Shown one piece after another: positions 37,230 to 49,600 of a stretch of DNA of 64,000 nucleotides. Made by a program: the position numbers and the translations under genes. The notes under the pieces were generated by a model. It made no database searches and was not told where the DNA came from. It worked only from the letters and a program-made list of their open reading frames with translations. The stretch covers positions 72,658,678 to 72,722,677 of the forward strand of contig OX104134.1 in the NCBI GenBank assembly GCA_944470555.2. The letters are read 5' to 3'. This DNA is from Heterobilharzia americana (taxonomy: Eukaryota > Platyhelminthes > Trematoda > Strigeidida > Schistosomatidae). The stretch's first letter is position 1. Every line of letters begins with the position of its first letter.

Positions 37230-37736
37230 GGTCTTTCTTTATGATTTATCTTGCAGTCAGAGAGATTGCACGTCTGATATTAACCTTTGTGTGTTCGGGC
37301 GATTCGATTTGCTTTCGAAGCCACTTTGCTTTTACTTGGGAGGAATTATAGTTACATATAGCCATGTGTATGTTTAAACTATTAGATGCAACGGAATGTG
37401 AGATTGCCGTTTACATGTACGATGGCTTAGGAGAGTGAGTTTACGGCTCTAATGGTTTCCATTAACCTGAACTCAGCTGGGTATTACGTCATTGTGGCAA
37501 AGCATTAGGTCTTTCCTTGAGAATAAGAGTCATGTTCATACAGAAGTTTGATGATGTCTTTTTTCAACGACAAAGTGAACATCAGATCCTGGTACTGCAG
37601 CCATTTTGTACCGACTGACAAATGTAGATGAACACTTATTTCCTAGCAGTGTTCCAGTCAATATTCTGGCCCTGTCTTTCAAAGTATCGCCTGTGCATAT
37701 TGGTAGAATTCTATTGAGTGAATACCTGACTGACAC
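37230..37736 (-). pseudogene. Penelope-like RT/GIY-YIG linker fragment
   Basis: The minus frame at 37536-37736 reads SVRYSLNRILPICTGDTLKD, then LLGNKCSSTFVSRY, resembling the region after the Penelope RT (SLVRxLxxRxxxIC...LxxNxYPxxFVxRY). Lower down, around 37270-37350 in a shifted frame, SSQVKAKWLRKQIESPEH resembles the part of the GIY-YIG domain after the RxxEHLPxWL block. It has several frameshifts and no arms. The first part is moderately sure, the second tentative. Confidence 0.55.
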
Positions 37737-37739
37737 TCA

Positions 37740-40700
37740 TTTTTGCTGAACTCAACAAAAGTTAATTTACTTCAAATATTGCCCTTTTGTAAATAAAGCC
37801 TTCTCAGTGTAATATTAAAATATATCTTTCTTGAATGAACGGCTGCTAGAAAAACTTAATATTAAGATATGATCAATTTTCTGGATACTCAAAGTTTATT
37901 AGTTAGCTCTAGGAACTTCTTTCCGCTTATGAAATTGCAGGATAATCCTCATATAACGCTTTTAGGCAATTTCTTTCGTGTAGCATTTTTGTATTTTATT
38001 CTACGGTGGTTCAGTTTTCAAAATCATTCTGTGATTAGATCGTTTGTAGATTGAATCTCATGGATATGCACAATTAAGATGAACAAAAATTCTTTAAACA
38101 GCTGCTGAAAAAACTACTCCAGGTAACAGAAGACTGACGACTGAAAACCACTTTTGCAAATATGTAAATAAAAATATGTGTTTAGATTTTCTGTGACTTA
38201 CCAGGTACATGGTAAATTGGAGATGCAGCCATCCAAACCTTATTACTTGGCATTTAACACTGTGAATGCTTTATTTCAAATATCTGTATGTACCCATAAC
38301 TTCATATTGACACATGAGTTCAGAACTTCTTTCAGTCTATGAAATCTTGCTGTGCACCAAAAAATAACTTCTACTAAGTTCCTTATTTTAGACCATATTT
38401 TGCCATGCACAGTATTTTTTAAAATATTTGCTTTTTGCAGAACCATGTTTTTCTTTACGGTACAGAATTCTCACCATGTGATATTGCATAAGTCTACTTC
38501 TTGTACAACTTTGCTTGAATAAATATTATTTATAGTACTGTTTAACAGTATGTAGCAAAGAATAACATGGTTGTTGAAATGTCTAATGACTTCAGCGACA
38601 TGACAGCTGCTTGCTAGTGCAAAGTTGATTGATAAGACTATGTCTAATATGAGTTACTTCACACAATACAAAGTTTAATGAGATAAAGTTGAATTTTTTA
38701 TGTGTTTATGTGTGCATAAAGTTTAACATGCTTACTTCGTGTCTCAGCTAAGACAGGAGGCAAATACTGTAATAAGTCCTCCTGTCAAGCATAAATAAGT
38801 TTTTACTACCTGGCTGTCTTTAACTCAAAACTATAGTTTTATTTCCAGCATTATGAGATTTATTTGAGAATACCTTACCTGAAATAAGAATCTAGATATT
38901 GCTTCTCCAAAATTTTACAAAATAATTAATAATTTGAGGAGAATCTATTTTTGATAGTTTCCCCATAAATTGTTCACCTAAATCCATGATCATTATTGTA
39001 GAGATATTAGTTAAGGTCAAAACAAAACTATAGTTGAGATTTCTGAGATTCTCTTTGCCCAACGATAAATGCTTGTGATAGCTTTGAACTTAAAATTAAG
39101 TAAATGGAAGCGAAGGAACTCAACTTAATCCAGGTGGTTCACACTTCCGCAGCTTAAGATCGCATGGAATGTGTAGTCAACTAAAATGCACGACAATGTA
39201 TTTGGAAGCAAACAAACATTTAGAACCTCATTACCACCACTTTTCTATCTCATCAGTGAACGATATATACTGTTGCTTACAATATTAGTTTTGTATTTTT
39301 TGTAAGAATGGGGATTTTTAGTTTTAGTTTAATATTAGTTTTAAACAATGCACTTGAATGATTTTGAAAACCTTAAGCAACGAAATTAGAGTTTAATCAT
39401 ATGAAAAGCAACTGAGATCTTATACAGATAGAACATGGGCAGTTAAAAGTAAAATTGACGTGGACAGGGTAAGAGGAAAGTCTAGACACAGTTTTCTTGC
39501 TAATCGCCTGAACCCCATTTCCAAATATTGTCTGGTGTCACCAGACAAAAGCGATTGTGCAAAGACGCTTACAAAACAAAACCGCAAGGACTTAACTCCT
39601 CCGACCTGGAACATGCGTGTCATAGGTGCATAGTAGACAAATACAATGGATGCATTCCAGCAATTCATCTTTTGAAGTAATCACTACAGCTTAAGGCTCT
39701 TCACAGATAATACATATTTCTGTGTCCTGAAGAAGAACTTAGAATCCTCTCATACTGATGTCAGTCACTATCATGTAAGGTCTGATAAGATTTCTAATAA
39801 AGTGAAGTGGTCACCAACACAAACCTCTAGAGTTCTTTTTCTTTGCACACAGAATTATCTGTTATTGTCTGAAGGTGTGAAATACATTCTAAATACACTC
39901 AGGTATTTTCTCATTAACTAAGAAACTTAGTATTTTGTCAGAATACTTTTTGAGTAGAACATCGTTGTCCAAATGCTCCAAGTTCATCAGATACCTTCTG
40001 GTTGTAAGCCGATTCCGTATAGATCACAAAGAATTGAGACAAACTCGTCACATTCGGCGTCCTTGAGGGACATTGCTGTAAACTGAATTTGTTGAATATC
40101 AAGTTTTTTTTATGAAGGTACTTCGTTTATGATCATCTCCTCAGTATTGCCCAATTTGAAATAAGTGGCGGTTATTGATTATAATTTTGTGTGATGTCTG
40201 AGGGAAAATCTTTTCATTTCTGTACATCCTTGATCCCTCAGACTAGAAATAACCTTCTTTAGCTGCATAAGAGTGAAAGAAATGATACCTATGGTTTGTT
40301 TATATTCAGGCTTTCCTAGGTTTTCCGCTCAATAGTTTGCAAAAGCATGTCACAGATCCACATTTTATGTACACACTTTTCATAACCATTATCCCTTTGG
40401 TGACTATGAGTTGGTCGATCTGCTGTTTTTTGTAAGACCGACACCCTTGCCTCACCTTTTACCGATTATCACAGTAATTAGCGGGAATCTGAAGTCATTT
40501 TAAGTGCAAGCTGGCTACCCCTACCATGTAGTCCAAGCTGTCTAAAATGAGCTTTCGTACCAGTTTATTTCCTTACCTTTAATTTCATGTTCACGACGCA
40601 TTCATCTGTTGTTCCCAACGAATACCGAACGTAATACCAGGCTATACGAAAATGGAGATTAATATGGTGTTCCAATAACATTAACTAGTAACCTTTCCAT

Positions 40701-41674
40701 ATATAAAACCTCCATAAACGTATATTCTGTTATCTCTAGCTGGATTTCTTCTTTTCTTATTCAGCACAAGATGAACATTTGCCTTAAGTACTGTTATTCC
40801 ACTCTAAAATTTACTGTCAAATGATTCATCGACTTCTACTGAACGCTTTGAAAGCTAGCAACCTTTATGTTAAAATGGATTGGTCCCGATGTTCGAATTT
40901 TTCACTAGGTAAGGTGGCAGGAGACAGTGATTATCTCAACTGAATTGATGGACACCTTTGTAAACGATTAAATACGCCTGTTAGACCAATCAAGCACCCT
41001 TCTCTTAGCACGAATGTCACATTTATCGCATTAAATGAATGAGAACAAGTGGACAAAAACAATTAGTCTTATGTGAACCACTTATACACGGAATACATTT
41101 ATAACAGGAAACACTTCGATTTCTGTGGGCAAATTCACTTGTCAGTTCTGAATTAGGCATCGGACGTCAGTTTAGAACCTAGTTTCGTTGGATTGCGCAA
41201 TGGATTTTCCGACTTGAGTTTAAGTAAAAGGTCGCATTGCATATGGAGCCCCGAAAAAGTGTCTAATCATTATTGATTGATATTGATATTGCACAGACAA
41301 TGAGGCTGGAGAACCAACTGAAATCAATAGTCAGGATAGTGATAGGAATGACGCTGTGCACTTTTGATGGTGTATAGGCCTTTCCATCTTCCTTGCTACC
41401 ACAGCAAGGGGAGTTAACTTCGTTTAGGGATGTCTCACGAAGAACGTTATTTGATTTTTCTTTGACACAGAGTCATAGAAATATCTATTAAAGACCAAAT
41501 AAACAGGAATTTGAAGTTATAGAGCTGCATTCTTATTGTTATAGTCAGAAAAATTTAATGAGAAATGAAATGTTAGGGCTTGAGGATTGAACTATTCCAA
41601 TGAGTGACTTTTAGATTCTGAGGTTACTAAATCTGAAATACCTGGAAAATATGTCACTACATAGAATATTCCTA
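37740..41674. other. Intronic stretch, nothing recognised
   Basis: No exon, RNA gene or identifiable repeat was seen on either strand. Confidence 0.45.
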
Positions 41675-41681
41675 TTTAGAC

Positions 41682-41898
41682 ATTTAGAAAAAGACTGATT
41701 GAATGAATAAATATATTTCTTTTCAATTAGGTCTCCATCTTGGGCTCTACACTAATATATAGGTTTACAATTTCATCAAATCACCAATCACGTGGTGGTA
41801 TTTCGGAAACAATGATGTAAATAATCAATAGAGTTGCTGAAATAGGAAATATGAATATTGATAGAAACAAGAAGGGGAAGAGGTGCACAAAGTAAACT
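41682..41898 (+). repeat. Left inverted arm
   Basis: From ATTTAGAAAAAGACTGATTG to GAAGAGGTGCACAAA; complement of 43120-43340 with few mismatches. Confidence 0.9.
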
Positions 41899-41911
41899 TT
41901 ACGTTCCTTTA

Positions 41912-43113
41912 ATGGAGACAGTAGACTTTATTTGCAAGGAACTCACGAAGCACGGCATGGAAATAGGTATTCCAGTATCCACATTGAAAGAACTACTTCT
42001 GAGGTGTACCATGAATGCACAATTTCTTTTCAGCAATGCACTCTACCGGCAATCTGATGGTGTTGCCATGGGGTCACCCCTTGGTTCACTCCTAGAAGAT
42101 TTCTTTCCGGCAAAACTTGAGAATTGTTCACTGAACGATACTATTAGCCGTTTAGATTTATATTGTCGTTACGTGGATGATATCTTTATAGTTCTCAAAA
42201 GTGAGACTGATAAGAATGCTGTTCTGAATAAGTTCAATAGTGTTCACTCAGCAGTCAACTTCACAATGGAAGAGGAGAAAAATCATAGTATCCTATTTCT
42301 TGATGTTCTCTTGGTAAGAAGGTCAGATGGAACCCTGAAGCGAACCGTTTATAGAAAGCCAACATCAGCAGGTCAATATACTCACTTCTTTAGTGCTGTG
42401 CCGCTCCAATACAAAAGGAACCTAGTGTAATGCTTAGCATACCGTGCCTCAGATATTTGCTCAGAAGATGCTATAAAGGAAGAGTGCGCCACCATCCGTG
42501 ATCTGCTTAGTAGGAATGGTTACCCAGACAAGTTTGTAACTAAGTACATGAATATTACGAGGGTTAGGACAACAATGCCAACAGTTCCAAAAAGTAAATC
42601 TTCTTGAAGCTGGAATTAAAGAGTGATAATGCCAGTGAGATCATCACACAACGCATAAAAAGAGTCTTGCATAAAGCATTCCCAGCCGCTAAATTATGTC
42701 CCGCCTTCTACAACCGTCCAATTCTAGGTGCAAGAAATAAAGACAAACTGTCTCATTCTGCCACTTCTGTGTTCATTTATCAATTCAACTGTTCCTGTAG
42801 AGTGAGTTACATTCGGAGTACAATGAGGCAGTTCCATCGTCGAATTTCTGAGCACCCCCCATCATGGTTGAACAAAGGACAAATTAGAACTATAAAGAAC
42901 TCCATACTTGGACACTTAGTTGACACAGGACATCAAGTGGTTACTGGAAAAGCCTTCACAGTCATCCATCAGATTCCAATTAATTTACCTCATGGGTTAC
43001 GCACTCGGTTACTTCACATAGCAGAGGCAATTGCAATCCACCCTTACAAACCTAGCCTTTGTACCCAGAAGAAGTTTGTTCGACCACTTTCATTACCGTG
43101 GCCGTCAACATGA
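41912..43113 (+). pseudogene. Penelope-like RT (partial) + GIY-YIG, two lesions
   Basis: The first frame (to 42430) carries LKELLLRCTMNAQFLFSNAL, motif B SDGVAMGSPLGSLLEDFF, motif C CRYVDDIFIV (about 42163-42192), then FLDVLLVRRSDGTLKR and YRKPTSAGQYTHFF. A TAA at 42428-42430 follows RNLV; the same frame then continues with CLAYRASDICSED. A one-base deletion in an A run near 42597 shifts to the frame of 42604-43113, which holds FIYQFNCSC...SYIRSTMRQFHRRISEH (GIY-YIG, with Arg for the usual Gly after YI). It ends with AIHPYKPSLCTQKKFV. RT motif A is absent, so the copy could not encode a working enzyme. Confidence 0.88.
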
Positions 43114-43119
43114 TGTAAC

Positions 43120-43340
43120 TTCTATGTTTATTTGTGCACCTCTTCCCCTTCTTGTTTCTATCAATATTCATATTTCCTATTTCAGCAACTCTATTGATTA
43201 TTTACATCATTGTTTCCGAAATACCACCACGTGATTGGTGATTTGATGAAATTGTAAACCTATATATTAGTGTAGAGCCCAAGATGGAGACCTAATTGAA
43301 AAGAAATATATTTATTCATTCAATCACTCTTTTTCTAAAT
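43120..43340 (-). repeat. Right inverted arm
   Basis: Begins TTTGTGCACCTCTTC and ends CTTTTTCTAAAT. Confidence 0.9.
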
Positions 43341-45049
43341 ACGTCACTGTCAACAATTACCAATTCGACCGTAATTACAAGCTCATTCGTGAAGTTCGCA
43401 AATTATTTATTCACGGTAGTAGTAAATGTTTATGAGAAAATTATTCTCTTGCTTTTATGATATACAAGAGTGTACCTTTCAATTTCTATGGTTCCAGTGG
43501 ATTGATTTTATAACGAAGTGTGTGGATCACTTTGAAGAAGAAGCTATTAATTGCAGTACATAAAATGTTCAGGTTTATGAAAATGTTATTCAAATGAAGT
43601 TAAATTATAACTGGAAGGCAAAATATTTTGTACAATATGTGAATTTATTTTGTCACGCTTAAGATTTCTTCCATATTTAACCATTGGTGAAAACATATAA
43701 CGCAAATATATTTCTTTATTTACAATGACTGCAGAAATCTTCGTTTTGTAATGAAAATGCTGATAGTTAAAACTCACAGTAAACACCAATGTTTATTAGG
43801 TATGTTGATGTGAATATTTCGAGAATATTTTTATAACATCATTTTCTATGTCTGACCTATGACGAAAACAGAACAGCTGGTTTTGTTTTAATGTTTTTAA
43901 TTTTAATTACCAACTTCAGGATGAATAAACATTCACGTGTGCAATCATTATGCTGAGACAACAATCATTTAAATGTCAGATTTTTAAAGAGGAAACAATA
44001 AGAGAAACCTTTACGTATAATACGAACTAGTAATATATCATTCGATATTACTCGGATTGCGAATATGAGGCACATGGAAAACACTGAAGCTCATGTCTTC
44101 TGCGTATATCTTTGGAAAGCAGAAAATTTTCCAAGACTGGTTAAAATGGAACAGTAAAATGGTGTCTTTTACTTCATCGTGAAAAACAGGCAGAATAATA
44201 TACCACCCATAAGATAGGGGAAAATATTTCTGTGGTTTTCTATCAAACTTGCTACAGAGAATACTGGAATCAATTTCTTGAAAAGTGTGATTATTGAAAA
44301 TCTTACAGCTTGTAAGAGAATAGTGTACAGTTCCTAGGTATTAGCCCTAGAGTTTTTACCTTTGATGAAAGTACCGCATACTGTCACTTGCAGTAAGTAC
44401 GCCGACATTCACAAGTTATTAGTTATTATTAACTGTCTATATTAGGCGGGTGACCATTTTTTCTAGCAGTAATTATTTAAAACATGGCCACATTTAGACC
44501 ATACTTGACAGAAATAATGTTCTGATACCCCAAGAAAAATGTACAAACTAGTGATTAAAAGCTACTAATCGAAATCCGCCCTCTGGCTAATTTTTTCGCA
44601 AATTCGTCGCTTTCCTATCACTAGGGATAATGATATTTCACACAACCAAAGAATGTTTGAAAACTAAAACTTCAAGTTATTAATAGAGTTAAAATATGCC
44701 AAACTGTATGGGTTGCATAAAACTGATTCCTATTTCGACTGTCACTGGATGTGTTAAAATGACTAGCAGACATGAAGCGAACTAACATAAACACCCATAT
44801 CGTAAGTGTAAAGTCGTATTCTAGTCAGGTACTATATTGTCACTTTATATTTGAATGATTCTCCACCCTGTCGATAAGCGTGAAATCAATAGGAGCACAT
44901 AGCCGACTGAAATTATCGTTTGTATACATGAGTAGTTTGCATGTCACATTAGAAAGTAAAATTTAAGCGAATTAGCCGTTACATAGATTTCCATCTGTTT
45001 GGAAAGGCGAAATCATTCTGCTGTGTGGCAGCCAATGTCAAAGGCCAAT
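43341..45049. other. Intronic stretch, nothing recognised
   Basis: AT-rich, no coding or repeat signal that I can defend. Confidence 0.45.
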
Positions 45050-45230
45050 CGCCAACCAAGTGGTCCGGTGGTAACGTTTCTGAATATGACACTAGGTGGT
45101 GCGGGTTCGAATCTAAGAAAGGGCACTATTTCCCTTGAGTTCGCATATGCGCCTTGCTGACGAATGCCAACAGGCACGAAAGCGAAGTCCATGATTTCCT
45201 ACCAGTTGTCTCCAGCCATCTGACGTCAGT
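45050..45230 (+). mobile_element. tRNA-derived SINE with hammerhead, second SINE type
   Basis: A clear A box (GTGGTCCGGTGGTAACG, about 45060) and a perfect B box GGTTCGAATCT at 45104-45114 give a tRNA-like head, followed by a hammerhead core at 45157-45184. The segment after it (GATTTCCTACCAG...TCTCCAGCC) is shared with the relic at 53.57 kb. The well-preserved Pol III boxes suggest a younger copy than the others. Confidence 0.75.
45140..45200 (+). ncRNA. Hammerhead ribozyme-like core
   Basis: CTGACGA at 45157-45163, then stem II TGCC-AACA-GGCA (perfect four base pairs), then CGAAA at 45177-45181. The junction core is complete. A cleavage triplet GTC lies at 45187-45189. Stem I pairing between 45145-45156 and 45190-45200 is weak, so activity is uncertain. 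Confidence 0.6.
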
Positions 45231-45985
45231 CAAAGCGCAGCGCTATGCTGGTCCTCTTGGCTTTCTGGTTACACTGAAAAATGATCGACAGAGTTTGTTC
45301 AGTACTCAGGACGTTATAACATGAAACTGGTTGATCTCAAGTGACCAATCAATGAATTATCCTGCATGCTTATAATAAATAGTGACTCGTAAAAAGAAGA
45401 CACTGATGAACAGCACAACTGATAGTATTAATGAAGTGACAAATAGTGTTTCTCGATTGCATTTCACTTTGTTACGTTATCATCAGTTAGATATTTGGGG
45501 TGTGATTTGTTTTAAATTGTGCTGACAAACCACTTGAAATAAAGTACTCAACCTTGAGCTTCAAACTGAAATACCAAGTTATCTCAACAAAGATGAAATA
45601 TCATAAGCATCAGCTCAGTAAGTGTGTTGTGCTAGATGAATGACGTATGTGGTCAGTAGCACAGACTAATATCTAGTGATTAAATATTTTTAGAAACTTT
45701 TATGAAGACGTTCACTTTCCTCATGATACTGACTATTCTGGTATAACTTTCCAGCATTATGCTCATTACAAACAAATAGGAAAGACTTCCGTTTGAAGTT
45801 AAAAAGTTGTTTCTTTGGCAAACAAGCTAAACAATTTTTTACCATTGGATTCTACAATATTAATTTGGAAGACATTCAGATAACGCTACAACTAGTCAAA
45901 CAGAAATACCTGAAGTCAAATATTTTTCCCAAATATAAAGCATTCCGTAGTGCTATATTGAAGTAATACACGGTAAATGACCTAC

Positions 45986-46563
45986 CATTTAGATATTATT
46001 GGTGCCACAGACCTTCCAGAAATGTATGATTTGATAGCTATTATTAGGTCGATCAACAGAGGTATAATTGTCAGAGCTAAAAACCAAAATCTTGCATCTT
46101 GTTTCTCTTTCACAACAGTCACAATAGCAGTACACGTGAAGCATATGAATCCAATACGTACAATTATAGCTCTGAAAGCAATAACAAGGTGAACGAAGGT
46201 GATCCAACTTTTCCAGCAGTATTTGCCATATTTATGAGTTCTCCAAGTTGGGAGTTTTGTGGACTTTAGTAAGGCAGTGCTTGTAGTACCATTCTTACTG
46301 TTCGACCGTATTCTCGATGATTTTTGTCGCTGATTTGACGAGACGCTAAACGAAGAGTTAGACAATCTGATTTCAGTGTAGGGGTCAACAGAACCCACAG
46401 CAGGATTTCGCGGCTCAGGGAAATTATTACGGTTTGCTGTAGAAGGTTGTAAGAGATTTACTGCTGCATTTATATCGTTTGAATTAGCTGTATTTCCATT
46501 CCTCTGATGTTCTTCCGGTTTTGGTGACGCAGGACAAACCTCAATTGTACAAGTGGGCTGCAT
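45986..46563 (-). CDS. TMEM26-like membrane protein, first coding exon
   Basis: The exon starts at the ATG at 46563 and gives 192 codons plus two bases before donor GTAGGT. Residues 1-115 are polar, Asn/Ser/Pro-rich and probably disordered. Two hydrophobic segments follow: about 121-151 (FVHLVIAFRAIIVRIGFICF...) and 158-178 (RFWFLALTIIPLLIDLIIAI). The pattern of a first helix ending VxxVKExxDxRFWxLAL and a second helix leading to KW is that of the TMEM26 family (Pfam Tmem26), whose function is unclear. The long N-terminal tail is absent from vertebrate TMEM26. An in-frame TGA lies upstream in the leader, supporting this start. The phase-2 end joins exon 2 at Trp exactly where the family has KWFSP. 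Confidence 0.75.
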
Positions 46564-46601
46564 GCTTTGCAAATGAGTTTTATTTATATTTCAGTAGTAT
46601 T
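46564..46601 (-). other. 5' leader of TMEM26-like mRNA and splice acceptor
   Basis: A pyrimidine-rich acceptor TTATTTCTTTTACAG (46602-46616) lies 38 nt before the ATG. The leader therefore begins either from an upstream non-coding exon or by spliced-leader trans-splicing, which flatworms use. The sequence cannot tell which. Confidence 0.5.
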
Positions 46602-46619
46602 CTGTAAAAGAAATAATAA

Positions 46620-49600
46620 AAGTGAAACACTAGAAATGTAAGACAACTAAACAGGACAAATAAGTTAAAATAAAATGTTGAAAATCTATTCATTTCAGAT
46701 ATACTATTAGAAGCGAAGGATCGTTCAGGAATGTTGACTCATTATCGAATCCTAGGTGAGGTATCAACAGTATCAAAAAGCGTTATCTACCACATCATTC
46801 AGGCTATCCCTGAAAACTATTATCAGTGAACAGATGGAGCTGTAACCTACCCGTCATGATGGCATATTGAATAATAACTAGTCCACCTCATAGTAATACC
46901 ACAGTTATTTACTTATCCAAAGTATTTTACTGTCAGTGATTCCCTATGCAAAGTCAGAAATAAATATATTATTTACCTATCATTGCCTCGTTGGTATGCG
47001 GCCATGACCAGTACAATCATGTCTTATTTGAAATCTTGCCACACTTGTTTGTGATGTATCATCATCGTTATTACTCATCTGCTTCTGTTTACTAATTTTC
47101 CTAAGGTCCTCAACAGAAACAATTCATTCGTACCACTTTTGTCAAATTAACAGTCTGAAGCTTTTCATCTCTGATAATGTGTTGCTTTTGAACGATTCTC
47201 TACAAAATGAAAAGAAAAGCATAAGTGAATAACTGTTTTAACCTAGATTTCTTAGGAGGGTGATTTCCATGCGATTCCATGTACAACAGTAATTGGACTC
47301 TAATACACAATAAAACATACCATTATGGATTTCCATTGTATACCTGTTTTGTATAATCCTGTTGACAACTATGAATAGGTGTTACCAAACAATAAATCAG
47401 TCAGAATTCACTTAACAAACACAGCTTATCAACTGTTGACGAAAAGAAAAATGCGAGATGTTTGGAAAACAAAGTCACCTTCATAATGACAAATCTGTCG
47501 TAAGATTCTTAAGTTAACCGTTTTAAAAGTCACATAACAAGTAAAATCAGTTTGTATAAAAGAAGAGCAAAGATTGCACTGTTTTAATTGGCCGTTTGAA
47601 ACTTGAAATTTAAATAAAATAGTGATTTACTTGCTTACGCTCTAACTAAGCTAACCATTGTCGCAACCAGAATGTAGTAAAAAATATTTAGATCAGATAT
47701 TAACTGAGATAATTATCCTAAAATTGTGTTTTTTTAAATTTCTAACAAATTCATGACCATTTCAAATGTCCAAGAGACGTCAAAAGGAACGCTAAAGAGA
47801 GCTATTCTTTCTGAGCGACTTTAAGGGTCAACCTAGCAACTCATGAGATAACCAATCGCTTTCCTCCACTTTATGGAATACTACTCTTCCAGGTGGAATA
47901 TCGAAAGCTGATTGGTCATTATAGCAGTTACCAGATTGGTCTTTAAAGTCACTCTTCTCTCTTATCAGCGGTATGTCTTATGGTATTATGCATAATTTAA
48001 TGTCTGTTTTAGAAATGACTCCTTATTATGCCTTACTTCGACGCATATAATATCTTCCGTACAAATGTTTCCAAGAAAATTAGATATGGGTCGCACGTTT
48101 CACTCTTTAAAATTTTTGAGGGATAGCCAATTAACTAACCCAAAGGAATGCATTTACACAAATAGTGACCGAAGCGGAAATGAATCTCATCTCTCAAATT
48201 AAGTGGAATCAGTGATCGATAATTGGTTCCGTGAAATTTAACTCATAAGTACATCCAAGCTTGTCTACATTCATGCGGAATTGGGGTCAGGGTATAGTTA
48301 CACCGAACAGATTGGCAATATATTTCAATATACCATAGTAATAGCATGACTACCGTAGCATAAATACCAGTTTACTCACTAATAGTATTTTTTCCAAACT
48401 TTATGGAATCTGAAACACTTAATTTCAAAAGATTTAAAGTCAGTAAAACAAATGAACAACTAAAGTATACTAAAAATTGTTAAACAGACTAAAATTGAAA
48501 AATAAAATTAACCCCCAGCTGGATTATGATTTTAATATTGTTTAAATACAGTTTGCTTCGGATTATTTGGAAGATGGTTAACAATATCGTAAATGAGTTT
48601 TGACGTTCGCTTACGGAATACTGTAATGTCAAACGTCATAATGCATAGTCTCATGATATGAAATCATTTAATGCCAACACGGTTGGACATGTAAAGCAGT
48701 AAGTGGATGGAAGAAGTAGTGATAAAACAATGTCAGTTATTTCTCAGAAATACTTGGGAATTTTGTGCAAATCTCACTCTGAGTGAAGGATATTCACTGC
48801 ACAGCAAAGGTGTTACTTTCACTGGACCCTATGTGATATGTGGAGGATATTTAAATGGCCTGAGAGTATTAGCCTAACAGAGACACCGTTATGATATAAT
48901 ACCAGTTTAACATTTATTACCGCATTAAACCAATCACTGCAACAATCGCACCATGCACATTTCAAATCAGAAAACGCCTCTTAGAATTATAAAGATTATT
49001 CTAAAGATACAGTGAGTCAATAAAAATTCGTTACTGGTACCGAGAACTAACTAATTTCATCCTGGCTGTTATATGATTCATGCGTGATCAAAACCCTACT
49101 GTTTATAGAATAGTTCACGAAACATTATTTTGCAATATATGCATTCTTCAAAGTGTAAAAGGCAAATAGGTGGTTATTCCACTATTTTTCTGGAATATTT
49201 CAGGAGCACAATGACAGTGAAGAATATACGTATACATAAGAGGAAAAGAAACTTATCACCAAAACAAACAGAATAAGAATAAAAATTTCTTTCACATTTT
49301 CCATCATTTGTTGAATCGGCCACCATAAAGAACCTAAAAGATGACTATGCGTTTGGTTTGGTATTAAAGCGAACACTGTCTCCATTATAAGAAGACATGA
49401 AATAGCTTCACAATATGTAAATATGGGAGCATATTTATCACCGTCACATCAGAACTTCCATGAAATTCTTTTAAAGATCAATAAAAATAATACGAATGAA
49501 AGAATCGTTTCAGAAGGGTAATGAGTAAGCAGGGATTTCCTTTCTCTACTTCATATGTAGTAAAAATGATAAAAAACTTTAGCCTTTCCTGGTTACAAAA

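Larger units (their letters stand above)
41675..43340 (+). mobile_element. Penelope-like element with inverted arms, 5'-truncated
   Basis: Inverted arms of about 215 bp (41682-41898 and 43120-43340) enclose a 1.2 kb interior. The interior encodes RT from just upstream of motif B to the end, plus GIY-YIG. It belongs to a different subfamily than the 10 kb element; its arm is shared with the fragments at 5.93 and 7.2 kb. The arms meet the coding interior directly, so the 5' half of RT is missing although both arms are complete. Confidence 0.9.
30499..45985 (-). other. TMEM26-like intron 1 (~15.5 kb)
   Basis: The intron runs from donor GTAGGT (45985-45980) to acceptor TTTTCAG at 30499. It holds a Penelope-like element at 41.7-43.3 kb, a Penelope fragment near 37.5 kb, hammerhead SINEs at 35.0 and 45.1 kb and tRNA-like relics at 31.1, 32.7 and 34.6 kb. 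I recognise no other coding exon in it; the minus frame at 39420-39668 has no identifiable motif. Confidence 0.65.

Noticed and set aside
39420..39668. 82-codon minus frame
   Set aside because: No motif on any of the six translations and no splice signals at its ends.
49200..49440. Minus-strand hydrophobic open frame, possible membrane-protein exon
   Set aside because: No convincing acceptor, an upstream stop close by and no recognised family motif; AT-rich DNA readily gives hydrophobic frames.
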